NCBI GenBank assembly: GCA_002110465.1
Contig: NEED01000023.1
Span: forward strand, 457,297-521,296
Direction: 5' to 3'
DNA from: an unicellular cyanobacterium SU2
Lineage (GTDB): Bacteria > Cyanobacteriota > Cyanobacteriia > Cyanobacteriales > Microcystaceae
DNA length: 64,000 nucleotides
Shown here: positions 35,839 to 44,542 of the stretch, in pieces
Layout of the letters: each line of letters starts with the position of its first letter
Position numbering within the stretch: the first letter of the stretch is position 1
The notes under the pieces: generated by a model
Told to the model about the DNA's origin: nothing
Seen by the model: only the letters and a program-made list of their open reading frames with translations
The model's database searches: none
Translations under genes and position numbers: made by a program

Positions 35839-36015
35839 ATGGCAGATTCCCAATCCCAACCCACCCAAACGCCTAAGCTAGAAGACCCTAAGTTTGGCTT
35901 TAATGAATATGCAGAACGCCTGAATGGCCGCGCCGCGATGATAGGGTTTGTTCTGACCTTAGTAATCGAATATCTGACGGGTCAAGGTTTATTAACTTGG
36001 TTAGGCCTACAGTAA
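35839..36015 (+). CDS. hli: High-light-inducible protein (Hlip/Scp)
   Basis: A 58-residue one-helix protein, MADSQSQPTQTPKLEDPKFG at the start, then FNEYAERLNGRAAMIGFVLTLVIEYLTGQGLLTWLGLQ split around the membrane helix. ERLNGRAAMIGF is the chlorophyll-binding Hlip signature. These proteins bind chlorophyll and carotenoid, quench excess energy and protect photosystem II assembly. The helix length and lack of a signal peptide are typical. It is too short for many ORF filters. An HLR1-like element lies upstream. Confidence 0.93.
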   Translation: MADSQSQPTQTPKLEDPKFGFNEYAERLNGRAAMIGFVLTLVIEYLTGQGLLTWLGLQ

Positions 36016-36186
36016 GATTAGATCGGGTATTTCGGGAGAGGGAACTTCTCTAACTCTCTTCCGACTTGTAGTATCTATACCTTAAATTAATCTAAGGAAT
36101 TTCTGGGATATCTGTTCGGTTTTGGTATGGGTACGATAAGCTGAAATTAGAATAGTTACTTAATACAGCACAAGATTAATACATCA

Positions 36187-36483
36187 ATGAACGCTTTTTT
36201 TCCTCGTTTTCTGAAAACAGCCTACCGTAAAGAGCCGATTTCTAGCTTTATCCTAGTGGTAGGTGCTGTTGATGCAGTGATTGGAGGTGTAGGGGAAAAG
36301 TGGACTTTACTATCGTTTGGACTCCTTGTGGTTTTACTCTCGGTAATCCTACGCTGGTGGCAAACTCAAAAAGCCCAACCCCTAGTCACCGAAGATACTC
36401 CCAGACGATATCTTCCCCCTAGTTCAACGCGATCGCCTCTCCCGATGTTAACTCATGATAAACCTCGTCGGGGAAGAGGATAA
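36187..36483 (+). CDS. Small membrane protein, conserved in cyanobacteria
   Basis: The 98-residue protein has two hydrophobic segments (ISSFILVVGAVDAVIGGV, about 18-35, and LLSFGLLVVLLSVILRWW, about 41-58) and a Pro/Arg-rich tail ending DKPRRGRG. No catalytic motif is visible. The sequence from PISSFILVVG to LRWWQ looks like a small family I have seen in cyanobacteria, without function. It ends about 20 bases before the DUF3288 gene, so the two may share a transcript. Confidence 0.65.
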   Translation: MNAFFPRFLKTAYRKEPISSFILVVGAVDAVIGGVGEKWTLLSFGLLVVLLSVILRWWQTQKAQPLVTEDTPRRYLPPSSTRSPLPMLTHDKPRRGRG

Positions 36484-36502
36484 TTTATTTTATTCTTAAT
36501 TG

Positions 36503-36784
36503 ATGCCTCAAGATCAACAACATCCCCAGGAAAAAGCCGATCAAGAACTGGTTAATACTCTTCTTCAAGAAGGGGCGACTCCTCATAATTTAGCCGAATT
36601 AGCTCGATTGCGGATTCGTTATCATAACTTTCCAGGGGCTAGACAGATTCAAAAGGATTTAGACGTAGTTTTGCAACAATGGGAATTGACCGAAGAACAA
36701 CTTTTTGAACAAACTCGTCAACTCCACGAAACCCGTCAGGTTTATCAACGCCTCAAGACAGAAGATGCCCAAGATTGGAGTTGA
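36503..36784 (+). CDS. DUF3288 family protein
   Basis: The 93-residue soluble, alpha-helical protein opens with PQDQQHPQEKADQELVNTLL and contains HNLAELARLRIRYHNFPGAR and QIQKDLDVVLQQWELTEEQLFEQTRQLH, which is the DUF3288 pattern of cyanobacteria. Function is unknown. ATG at 36503 is preferred over TTG at 36500. It follows the small membrane protein gene by 19 bases. Confidence 0.75.
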   Translation: MPQDQQHPQEKADQELVNTLLQEGATPHNLAELARLRIRYHNFPGARQIQKDLDVVLQQWELTEEQLFEQTRQLHETRQVYQRLKTEDAQDWS

Positions 36785-36819
36785 GATTTACCGTTGATCA
36801 GGCAGACCTCAAATTTTAG

Positions 36820-37014
36820 TTTATTGTTGTTGCAAAACTTTGTATAGTCTCCTTTTTGCTATCGTATTCTTTTCGTCAAAAACTCCAAGAAATCAATCCT
36901 GGTGATCGCCGGTTAGTGTATACTTTGGTTGATCCAGGAGTGGTAGTCGAAGGGACCGCCCATCGTCAATCCCCTACGATAGGAATTCATCATCGACAAT
37001 TAGCCAATTTCTAA
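36820..37014 (+). pseudogene. Unassigned open frame without start codon, possible remnant
   Basis: A frame of about 64 codons is open without ATG, reading SFRQKLQEINPGDRRLVY, then TLVDPGVVVEGTAHRQSP and HHRQLANF before the stop. The residue pattern (INPGDRRLVYTLVDPG) looks protein-like rather than random. I do not recognise the family. It converges on and overlaps the stop of the methyltransferase gene, so it may be a 3' remnant of a lost gene. Confidence 0.25.
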
Positions 37015-37964
37015 GCTTTTTTAAGGGCAATAATCGTCCGATGGCGAGGATCACTCGCAATGGTGGTTTTATAGTCAAATCCCACTTGTGTGAGGGTTGA
37101 TTCTACATCAAAGGTATAGTAATCATCACTCCAGGGTTCGGTACTCTTCATTAAAACAAATAAGGCGGGGGGCAAGTTTTGAATGACAGGGGAAGCGGGG
37201 TTATTATCTACAATTCCTAATACTCCCCCTGGACGGAGAATCCGTAAAATTTCTGTAAAAATCCCTTGACTAGCAAAGCTTGGGAGTTCATGTAGCACAA
37301 ATTGTAAGGTCACTACATCGAAGGAATTATCAGAAAAATCTGTTTTTTCAGCTAAACCGTGTACCCATTGGCTGATTTCTTGCTTTTCGTCCTTAACTTT
37401 AGCCACTGCTAACATCTGGGGAGATAAATCTAACCCCACGGTTCGCACTAATGTGTTCTGTTGCTTTTGTTTATAATATCGGTGCAACGCTAACGTAGAA
37501 ACGCCCACCGAACAACCCACATCTAAGATATCTTTAACCACCGTGGGACTATAATTGTCTAGAATTTGATGAAAGCCTCCCCGTAAACGATTTTGAGCAG
37601 CTTCTGGGGTCAAATTTTCTCCTTTCCAAACCCTCAACGCCATAGACTGAGTAGCGGAGTCTGCTTCAAAGGCGGCTTGCCAACACAGATTACCCTCATC
37701 ATAAGCATGAAAAGGAACCAAATAATAGTCAGGATAGGTGATGTTAGGGTTAGTAATTTCTTCTAATAAGCTTTTGACTTCTGATTTTTCGAGGTTGCGA
37801 CAATCTTCTTTCCACGGAATTCCATTTTTGGTTGCTGTTTTGATTAGAACCTGTCGCGCTTGGTTCTTCATCAAGCGATAGAGGGGTTTAGATTCAATTA
37901 AACGGTTAACGCAGCGAGAGAGAAAATCTTCTCCAGCCCAGTCTGGTTTTAGCTTGTCTGCCAT
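37011..37964 (-). CDS. Class I SAM-dependent methyltransferase
   Basis: The 317-residue soluble protein has a Rossmann methyltransferase domain in its C-terminal two thirds: ILDVGCSVGVSTLAL (motif I, near 148), GLDLSPQML (motif II), FDVVTLQFVLHELP (motif IV) and ILRPGGVLGIVDNNP (motif V/VI). The N-terminal 100 residues are helical and family-specific. The glycine-rich motif reads DVGCSVG, with Ser at a usually conserved Gly/Gln position, which is still allowed. Substrate is unknown. It stands alone. Confidence 0.8.
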   Translation of the reverse strand: MADKLKPDWAGEDFLSRCVNRLIESKPLYRLMKNQARQVLIKTATKNGIPWKEDCRNLEKSEVKSLLEEITNPNITYPDYYLVPFHAYDEGNLCWQAAFEADSATQSMALRVWKGENLTPEAAQNRLRGGFHQILDNYSPTVVKDILDVGCSVGVSTLALHRYYKQKQQNTLVRTVGLDLSPQMLAVAKVKDEKQEISQWVHGLAEKTDFSDNSFDVVTLQFVLHELPSFASQGIFTEILRILRPGGVLGIVDNNPASPVIQNLPPALFVLMKSTEPWSDDYYTFDVESTLTQVGFDYKTTIASDPRHRTIIALKKA

Positions 37965-38195
37965 GATAAGGAGAACCTTACAGAGTCAAGGACATCCTTC
38001 AAAATATCATTTTTAGGGGGGTGATTTTACTCACCTTAAATGATTCGTAATAAAGTTAGAAAATCTAAATAATCGACCCAAACTTGTAACGCTTCGCGCG
38101 CTACAGCACTTGTTAGTGTTAGAAGGTTATTTGATATTTCCAGAATGAGAGTTAGCTTAATGCACCGTAGTTAATATTTTCTTGACAAACAGTCT

Positions 38196-38897
38196 CTAAG
38201 ATGTTGTGGAAACCTCTTCTAGAGAATTAGAATAAATTTTCTGTTGAATCATTTGACAACATTCTTCAACCGATGACCGTTTGTCCATCATTTCTACTAA
38301 AGTTTTATAAACATCTTGATGCTTTTCAATCAGGGTTTGAGCTTGTAAGATTGCCCATCGTTCTTTCTGTAAATAATTTCTCGGATTAATTCCCGCGATA
38401 CTCATCATTTCTCGAAGAATTTGTCTATCTTGTTGCCCGCCACTAGCATTACCATAGATAACTTTTTCAGCCGCTATTCCTGCCATCCAAACAGTAAAAA
38501 ATCTCTCAAAAATTAAAGGAGCTTCTTTTATTTTAAGATCGGATAAAATATCGAGATTAAATTGAACTCCTCCATAGCCAAGTTCTCCTTGTTTAAAAGC
38601 TTCCCAAGCTGATAAAGTATACCCAGTAATTGGAATTCCTAAACAACAGGCCACTAGAAAATGACCGGCTTCATGATTAATAATTCGTTGACGGTCTTCG
38701 GAGGAGGCAAATAAATCCAAAAACAAGGTTAATCCCTTGCCTTGCCAAGTTAAACTATCAACACTGACCAATCCTAGTAACCCAACCGTTGTCGCCGCTG
38801 GAATGAAAGGGGAAATATTAAAAATCGGACTGAGTAAGGCTGATAACATCATAGCGAAAACAGAGATCGCTATTAAATTTAATGAGGTTTTATCCAT
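38196..38897 (-). CDS. FtsH-like metalloprotease domain protein without ATPase
   Basis: The 233-residue protein has two N-terminal membrane helices (about 7-25 and 32-48) and then an M41-type zinc protease core: INHEAGHFLVACCLGIPI with HEAGH near residue 75, and a helical tail. The downstream acid may be in ASGGQQDRQILREM. FtsH proteins normally carry an AAA+ ATPase before the protease; none is present here or next door. Proteins of this compact type occur in cyanobacteria and plastids. It probably cuts membrane proteins without ATP or works with a partner. The small membrane protein gene upstream is 47 bases away. Confidence 0.75.
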   Translation of the reverse strand: MDKTSLNLIAISVFAMMLSALLSPIFNISPFIPAATTVGLLGLVSVDSLTWQGKGLTLFLDLFASSEDRQRIINHEAGHFLVACCLGIPITGYTLSAWEAFKQGELGYGGVQFNLDILSDLKIKEAPLIFERFFTVWMAGIAAEKVIYGNASGGQQDRQILREMMSIAGINPRNYLQKERWAILQAQTLIEKHQDVYKTLVEMMDKRSSVEECCQMIQQKIYSNSLEEVSTTS

Positions 38898-38944
38898 AGT
38901 TTAAAGTTAGTTTATATTAGCGTTAATTTATTCACTAATTATAA

Positions 38945-39154
38945 CTAATTTTTGGGTTTTATCCAGATAGCAGACACTAAAGAAGCAGTTCCCCCAATTA
39001 ATCCGAGAATAACCCACCGGTTGCCATTGTATCCTTTTTTAACCGCAATTTTGGCAGCAATGCCTCCAATAATACAATGAAATCCTAATAGCAGATAAGG
39101 GGTTAATGATGAATCAATGTTTCCTAAATTGCTCATTTTTTTGATTAAATACAA
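38945..39154 (-). CDS. Small membrane protein
   Basis: A 69-residue protein with two hydrophobic helices (LTPYLLLGFHCIIGGIAAKIAV and WVILGLIGGTASLVSAIWI) separated by KKGYNGNRW. An internal start at MSNLGN is possible. I do not recognise it. It lies directly between the GldA-like dehydrogenase gene and the FtsH-like gene on the same strand, with gaps of 5 and 47 bases, so the three are probably one operon. Confidence 0.5.
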   Translation of the reverse strand: MYLIKKMSNLGNIDSSLTPYLLLGFHCIIGGIAAKIAVKKGYNGNRWVILGLIGGTASLVSAIWIKPKN

Positions 39155-39159
39155 ATCCT

Positions 39160-40305
39160 CTAGGATACTCGGTTAGAAATAGCTTCAGTCGTAGTAGACA
39201 CCATTGCTGCTAATAATTGTTCAGGGGAAACCACAAAAGGAAGACGATGAATATCTGATTTAGGGTGACAAGCAATTTCGGCTGCTTCTTGCAACTCGGC
39301 TATGGTTACATTAAATAATCCTAAGTCTTTTAAGGTTTTAGGTAAACCAATTTCCTCATAAAACTTGAGTAATTGTTGTCGAGAGGAAACCGCCAATTGA
39401 TTGCCCTGTATCATCTCTTCTAGACGCAACTGGACTAAAATCCCATAAGCTACCTTTTCTCCGTGTAAAACGTCATGGGCAGCCCGAATATGGGTTAATC
39501 CATTATGGACAGCATGGGCAGCCACAGTACGGCAATTAGCACCCCCTAACCCCCCAATGACTCCCGCTAATAACACACAGGCATCGACGACTTCTCGCCA
39601 TTCCTCACTCCCAGGGGTTTCCAACGCTTTCACCGATTTTTGAAATAATAGATCCCGTAACACCCGTGCTTGTTGAACAGCCGCAATAGCAAGGGTAGAC
39701 GTAGAATTACCACTACTAACAGACGCTTCATACCACTTAGCGATCGCATCACCAATTCCTGCGACTAAAGTCCGTTTTGAAGCGGTTTGAATAATGGCGT
39801 AATCTAAAATCAATAAATCAGGGCATTTTAATAAAGAAACGTCGTATTGAAACGCCCCTTCATTGGAATAAATATTAGATAAAGCCGTCCACGCTGCACA
39901 GGTAGCGGCTGAAGTCGGGATAGTAATAATGGGTAACTGATGTTGATGGGCAAGTAACTTGGCCGTATCGAGTGCCTTACCGCCTCCTACCCCAATGACA
40001 ACGTCTCCTTGATGTTCCTTAAGTGCCGTTATCAGAGCTTCTAAAGAACTTTCTGAACAGTCTGGTGTATAGGTAGCGTAGGCTGACTGTAACTTAAATT
40101 TGCTAAAGATGGGGTCAAGGTAAGGGGAGATCACCTGGAGGGTTTGCTGTCCTCCCACTACTAAAGGATGTTGGCCAAGACGTGCGATCATACTTCCAGC
40201 TTGGGACAAAATCCCTTTCCCCTTGATCACTTGACTGGGGGAGACTAACAAAGGGGTTAAGGTTGTAGAGACACAAGAAGAGACGGAGGACTTTTTTGCT
40301 GGCAT
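39160..40305 (-). CDS. Iron-containing alcohol/glycerol dehydrogenase-like oxidoreductase
   Basis: The 381-residue protein is of the GldA-type branch of iron-dependent dehydrogenases. Nucleotide-binding motif: GVGGGKALDTAKLLA near 102; metal ligands: AIAKWYE (Asp in GIGDAIAKW near 170), HAVHNGLTH near 250 and AHDVLHGEKVAYG near 260. It should oxidise a polyol or alcohol with NAD, cytoplasmic. A low-complexity start (PAKKSSVSSCVSTTLTP) precedes the fold and may not all belong to the mature protein. The substrate cannot be told. It is the first gene of a likely operon with two membrane proteins. Confidence 0.82.
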   Translation of the reverse strand: MPAKKSSVSSCVSTTLTPLLVSPSQVIKGKGILSQAGSMIARLGQHPLVVGGQQTLQVISPYLDPIFSKFKLQSAYATYTPDCSESSLEALITALKEHQGDVVIGVGGGKALDTAKLLAHQHQLPIITIPTSAATCAAWTALSNIYSNEGAFQYDVSLLKCPDLLILDYAIIQTASKRTLVAGIGDAIAKWYEASVSSGNSTSTLAIAAVQQARVLRDLLFQKSVKALETPGSEEWREVVDACVLLAGVIGGLGGANCRTVAAHAVHNGLTHIRAAHDVLHGEKVAYGILVQLRLEEMIQGNQLAVSSRQQLLKFYEEIGLPKTLKDLGLFNVTIAELQEAAEIACHPKSDIHRLPFVVSPEQLLAAMVSTTTEAISNRVS

Positions 40306-40575
40306 TGCTACAGAATAATCTGGCGTTATGGAATTGAGGATACTTAATTTAACCTAACAAATCGATTAAGTTAATTAAACCTTAATCAAAAAATTAGATC
40401 CCATCTAGGTATGAGGGGAAGAGGGGGAGACTGGGGGAATTTCTAAGTCCTGCCTCAAAATCTTTTACCTTCTACAGCAACTGCCAAAACGGTTAGGACA
40501 ATTTAGATTGCTAGAACTTGTTGATGATAATGCTTTTCATTCTACATTCTGTTATACCTTTTGCCTTACCAAAGA

Positions 40576-40989
40576 TTAGGGAATAATCAAGACAGGACAA
40601 GGAGATAGATTGATCACGCGGTTAGTCACGCTTTCTGATGCCCCTTCTGTGGTTAACCCCAGTCCTCGACATCCCATAATAATTAAATCTGCATTGACTT
40701 CATCAGCCACATCGCAGATAGTAAACGATGGCATTCCTTCACGTTCGATGACATCGACTTCGATCCCTTTCTCGGCAAAAAGTGCCTGAGCCCCCTGCAA
40801 TAATTTAGCCACTGCATCAGCCGAACCCATAATTCCTCCTTCAATGACTTTATCTTCTCCTGGCGGATGTTCTACCACTGATAGTAAAACAAGACGACTA
40901 TTGTAGGTTTTGACAATATTAGCTACAGTTTCCGCCGCTTCGCGGGCTTCTCGACTTTGATCGACAGGGAATAAAACGGTATTAAACAT
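40576..40989 (-). CDS. Universal stress protein (UspA family)
   Basis: The 137-residue single-domain Usp starts MFNTVLFPVDQSREAREAAE and ends SVTNRVINLSPCPVLIIP. The loop MGCRGLGLTTEGASESVTNRV is the Usp nucleotide-binding type, and the ATP motif G-x2-G-x9-G(S/T) is only partly kept. Soluble, probably dimeric, induced under stress. It is a single gene divergent from pgk. Confidence 0.9.
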   Translation of the reverse strand: MFNTVLFPVDQSREAREAAETVANIVKTYNSRLVLLSVVEHPPGEDKVIEGGIMGSADAVAKLLQGAQALFAEKGIEVDVIEREGMPSFTICDVADEVNADLIIMGCRGLGLTTEGASESVTNRVINLSPCPVLIIP

Positions 40990-41244
40990 AACTTATCCAT
41001 CTCCTGTTCAGACATTCAGATACAATCAGCAACCTCAACGATCGCCTGATTTCTTGCTTCTATTCCTATTATCTCAGGAATAATTCCCTTTCAATGCTTG
41101 CTCAAGAAACGAATTGTATAATTCTTTGGTCAACAACCAACGGAATTTTTGCCATTAAACTCTTGAATAGATTAGGGACTTGGGGCAACATTGATGTTAA
41201 TCTTTTTTTTAGGATTACCAAGCAATCATAAGAGGAGATTGACA

Positions 41245-42447
41245 ATGGCCAAGAAGACTATCGCAAATTTATCGGCGGCTGATGTTGCTGGAAAGCGGGT
41301 TTTAGTTCGTGTTGACTTTAATGTTCCCCTCGATGGCGGAAAGATTACGGATGATACTCGAATTCGGGCAGCCTTACCAACGATTAAAGATTTAATTGAA
41401 AAGGGGGCTAAGGTGATCCTCTGTAGTCACATGGGTCGTCCCAAAGGTAAAGTGGTTGATAGTATGCGCCTGACCCCTGTATCTACCCGCTTGTCTGAAT
41501 TGTTAGGACAAGAGGTGGTCATGTGTGATGACTGTGTCGGTGACTCTGTAACCGCAGCCATTGGTAAACTCGAAAATGGTCAAGTGGCTTTACTTGAAAA
41601 CCTCCGCTTCCACGGAGAAGAAGAAGGTAATGATCCTGAATTTGCTAAGCAATTGGCTTCTAATGCAGATTTATATGTTAATGATGCTTTTGGAACTGCT
41701 CACCGCGCTCATGCTTCTACTGAAGGGGTTACTCACTATCTTAATCCCTGTGTTGCTGGTTATTTAATTGAGAAGGAACTTAATTATCTGCAAGCGGCGA
41801 TCAATAACCCTCAACGTCCTTTAGCGGCTATCATCGGTGGTTCTAAAGTTTCTAGCAAAATTGGGGTAATTGAAACTCTTTTAGAAAAATGCGATAAGCT
41901 CATCATTGGTGGAGGTATGATTTTTACCTTCTATAAAGCTCGTGGCATGAGCGTTGGTAAGTCTTTAGTTGAAGAAGATAAATTAGAATTAGCTAAGTCT
42001 CTTGAAGCCAAAGCTAAGGAGAAAGGAGTTGATTTCTTATTACCTTCTGATGTAGTTTTAGCTGATAATTTTGCTCCAGATGCTAATTCTAAAACTGTTA
42101 GCGTTGATAGTATTGAAGATGGCTGGATGGGGTTAGATATTGGACCTGATTCTGTTAAAGTATTCCAAGAGGCTTTAGGTGATTGTAAAGCAGTCATTTG
42201 GAATGGACCAATGGGTGTTTTTGAGTTTGATAAATTTGCCGTTGGAACTGAAGCGATCGCGCGGACTTTAGCAGATTTAACTGGAACAGGAACTACGACT
42301 ATTATTGGCGGTGGCGACTCTGTTGCTGCGGTAGAAAAAGTCGGTGTTGCTGAAAAAATGAGCCACATTTCTACTGGTGGTGGTGCTAGTCTAGAGTTAC
42401 TTGAAGGTAAAACTTTGCCTGGTATTGCTGCTTTAAATGAAGCTTAA
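41245..42447 (+). CDS. pgk: Phosphoglycerate kinase
   Basis: The enzyme moves phosphate between 1,3-bisphosphoglycerate and ADP in glycolysis and the Calvin cycle. From ATG 41245 the protein is 400 residues: [24 protein letters not shown] (near 14), [23 protein letters not shown], and the nucleotide end [15 protein letters not shown] chose 41245 because AGAGGAG lies just upstream and the family starts MAKKTIANL; a longer in-frame start at 41191 adds [10 protein letters not shown], which has no match. It stands alone. Confidence 0.97.
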   Translation: MAKKTIANLSAADVAGKRVLVRVDFNVPLDGGKITDDTRIRAALPTIKDLIEKGAKVILCSHMGRPKGKVVDSMRLTPVSTRLSELLGQEVVMCDDCVGDSVTAAIGKLENGQVALLENLRFHGEEEGNDPEFAKQLASNADLYVNDAFGTAHRAHASTEGVTHYLNPCVAGYLIEKELNYLQAAINNPQRPLAAIIGGSKVSSKIGVIETLLEKCDKLIIGGGMIFTFYKARGMSVGKSLVEEDKLELAKSLEAKAKEKGVDFLLPSDVVLADNFAPDANSKTVSVDSIEDGWMGLDIGPDSVKVFQEALGDCKAVIWNGPMGVFEFDKFAVGTEAIARTLADLTGTGTTTIIGGGDSVAAVEKVGVAEKMSHISTGGGASLELLEGKTLPGIAALNEA

Positions 42448-42750
42448 TTTTGAGCTTAGTTGATAATTTTTGGGTGGGCAAAATTGAGTTGTTAGCAATA
42501 ATAATTCATTTTGTCCTCTTTCTTATTTTTTGAATAATAAATAGTCACGTCTTGCACCTTCGATAAAACTAGCTAGTGAATCCCCCCGATAGAAACAGGG
42601 TTTATTTTGACTGTAACTGCTTGAGAATTTATTTTCTTTAGTTTCTTATTAAATTTTTACCTACTGGTACAATATATCAGAATACCCACGAATAAATTCT
42701 ATCCGTGGGCTTAATTTTGCTAAATAATTCCTGATTAATGAGGTTAGAAA
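42448..42750. other. Convergent intergenic region with IS-end-like hairpin
   Basis: The gap between pgk and petE holds the CCCACG/CGTGGG hairpin at 42685-42709 and AT-rich sequence otherwise. No gene is seen. The hairpin may also end transcription. Confidence 0.45.
42685..42709. repeat. CCCACG...CGTGGG hairpin, second copy
   Basis: CCCACG (42685-42690) pairs with CGTGGG (42704-42709). The borders TACCCACG and CGTGGGCTT equal those of the copy at 31450-31470, while the loops differ. This suggests a mobile or formerly mobile small unit rather than two unrelated terminators. Confidence 0.5.
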
Positions 42751-43110
42751 TTACTTAACGATAATTTTACCAACCATACCAGCACCGCGATGGGGTTCAC
42801 ACCAGTAGGTATATTCTCCAGGTTCATTGAAAGTAGAGGAGAAAGACTCACCAGGAGCAAAGACAAGTCCTTTGTGGTTGAACTCACCGGCCTTATCAAA
42901 AACAACGTTGTGGGGGGCTAACTTATTATTAACCCACTTAACTGTATCTCCAGCACTGATGGTAATTTCTTTGGGTTGAAACGCAAGCATTCCACTATCG
43001 GCACCCATTTTAACTTCAACGGTTTCTGCGGCGGCGGGGTTGACAGCAACAAAGAAGCTAGAAACAACAAGCATCAAAGTAGCAACAAGCAATCCTAGTT
43101 TTTTTGACAT
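42751..43110 (-). CDS. petE: Plastocyanin precursor
   Basis: The copper protein carries electrons from cytochrome b6f to photosystem I in the thylakoid lumen. A signal peptide ([20 protein letters not shown], cut at [10 protein letters not shown] near residue 28) precedes the cupredoxin fold. The copper ligands are H67 (APHN), C104, H107 (YWCEPH) and M112 (GAGM). The 119-residue length is typical. It is a single gene; copper control cannot be seen in the sequence. Confidence 0.97.
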   Translation of the reverse strand: MSKKLGLLVATLMLVVSSFFVAVNPAAAETVEVKMGADSGMLAFQPKEITISAGDTVKWVNNKLAPHNVVFDKAGEFNHKGLVFAPGESFSSTFNEPGEYTYWCEPHRGAGMVGKIIVK

Positions 43111-43246
43111 TTGGTTAATCCTGTGAATGGTTTAATGACTTTAATAGTTTAGTATGTCACCTATTTTACTATGTTTATCCCTAATCTGACTACTAAGTTT
43201 GACAGCTTGTCTTTTGACAAATCCTTTAAACTTTGCTGCTTAATCC

Positions 43247-44434
43247 CTAGGATGGGTAACGAATTCCCGCTTGTTGTAGACGGAGCAAGGCTTCGCCCAG
43301 GCGATCGCAATCAGCAATTAAACTAATGCGAACATAGCCCTCACCTCCTTCTCCAAAGGCATTCCCAGGGGTAAAAACGATCCCTGTTTTTTGTAACACA
43401 TCTAGAGCAAAATCTGTCGAATTGCTTCCTACTGGACAAGGAACCCAAAGATACATCGTTGCTTTTGAAGGGGGGATTTTCCATCCTAGTTGTGCCAACC
43501 CTTTAATCAAAAAATCTCGCCGTTTTTGGTAGCGTTCTTGAACTTGTTTAATATAGATATCAGGGAGTTGTAACGCGGTTTGCGCTGCGGTTTGAACCGC
43601 CGCAAAGATCCCATAATCTAGATTTGTCTTTAGGGTTCGCAGTCCCTGAATAATATCAGCATTACCTACCACAAACCCGACACGCCATCCAGCCATGTTG
43701 TAAGTTTTCGAGAGGGTATGAAACTCTACCCCAATTTTTTTCGCCCCCGAAATTTCCAACAAACTGGTGGGTTGATAGCCATCAAAAGCCAGTTCAGCGT
43801 AACATAAATCATGGACTAAGATAATTTCATAATGATTAGCCCAGGCCACGATTTCCTCAAAAAATTCTCTGGGAGCGGTGGCTGTTGTGGGATTATTAGG
43901 ATAATTAAAATAGATTAGTTTAGCCCGTTGTGCAATAGGTTCAGGAATTGTTGTTAAATCGATTAACCAGTCTTGTTGGGCTGACAGAATCAAAGGATAG
44001 AGTTCGCCGCCCGCAATTAACGGACCCCGAAAATGAGCAGGATAAGCAGGACTCGGAACTAAGACCACATCCCCAGGATTAACGTAGGCTAATGCTAGAT
44101 GACCTAACCCTTCTTTTGACCCAATTAAGGGTAATGCTTCGCTATTGGGATCGAGATCGACGCTGTAAGACTTTTGATACCAAGCAGTAATCGACTGGCG
44201 GAAACTTGCCGTTCCTTCAAAAGGAGGATAGCCATGGGTTTGGGGTTCATCTAAAGCAGCGATCGCCGCCTCAATGATCGGTTGGGGGGCGCAACCATCA
44301 GGGTTGCCCATTCCTAAATCAATTAAATCTAAGCCCTGTTCTCTTGCCCGTATTTTAAGTTCATCTAAACGAGCAAAAACGTAGGGTGGTAAAGCCTTTA
44401 AGCGATCGGCACGGCGAATCCACTTGACACTCAT
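43247..44434 (-). CDS. Class I/II PLP aminotransferase (AlaC / LL-DAP aminotransferase-like)
   Basis: The 395-residue protein belongs to the fold-type I aminotransferases: DLGMGNPDG near 42, YPPFEGTASFRQSI near 74, YFNYPNNPTTA near 175, and the Schiff-base lysine in FHTLSKTYNMAGWRVGF near 235. Its best relatives are annotated as glutamate-pyruvate or LL-diaminopimelate aminotransferases. The substrate cannot be separated by sequence alone. It stands alone, upstream of petE on the same strand with a gap of about 136 bases. Confidence 0.88.
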   Translation of the reverse strand: MSVKWIRRADRLKALPPYVFARLDELKIRAREQGLDLIDLGMGNPDGCAPQPIIEAAIAALDEPQTHGYPPFEGTASFRQSITAWYQKSYSVDLDPNSEALPLIGSKEGLGHLALAYVNPGDVVLVPSPAYPAHFRGPLIAGGELYPLILSAQQDWLIDLTTIPEPIAQRAKLIYFNYPNNPTTATAPREFFEEIVAWANHYEIILVHDLCYAELAFDGYQPTSLLEISGAKKIGVEFHTLSKTYNMAGWRVGFVVGNADIIQGLRTLKTNLDYGIFAAVQTAAQTALQLPDIYIKQVQERYQKRRDFLIKGLAQLGWKIPPSKATMYLWVPCPVGSNSTDFALDVLQKTGIVFTPGNAFGEGGEGYVRISLIADCDRLGEALLRLQQAGIRYPS

Positions 44435-44542
44435 CGTTACGCAAGCCTAGCAAAGTACACATAAACTTTTATTGTCCCATTGATCCAGTCATTTTGTTCT
44501 TTTAAAAACGATCAACTCGGTCCCCCACCAGGATGAGAATTG

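Noticed and set aside
41095-41231. Short ORF of 45 codons before pgk
   Set aside because: No family match and no good ribosome site; it ends just before the pgk ribosome site and is probably leader sequence.
41191-41244. Longer N-terminus for phosphoglycerate kinase
   Set aside because: The 18 added residues have no counterpart in the family and the strong ribosome site precedes 41245.
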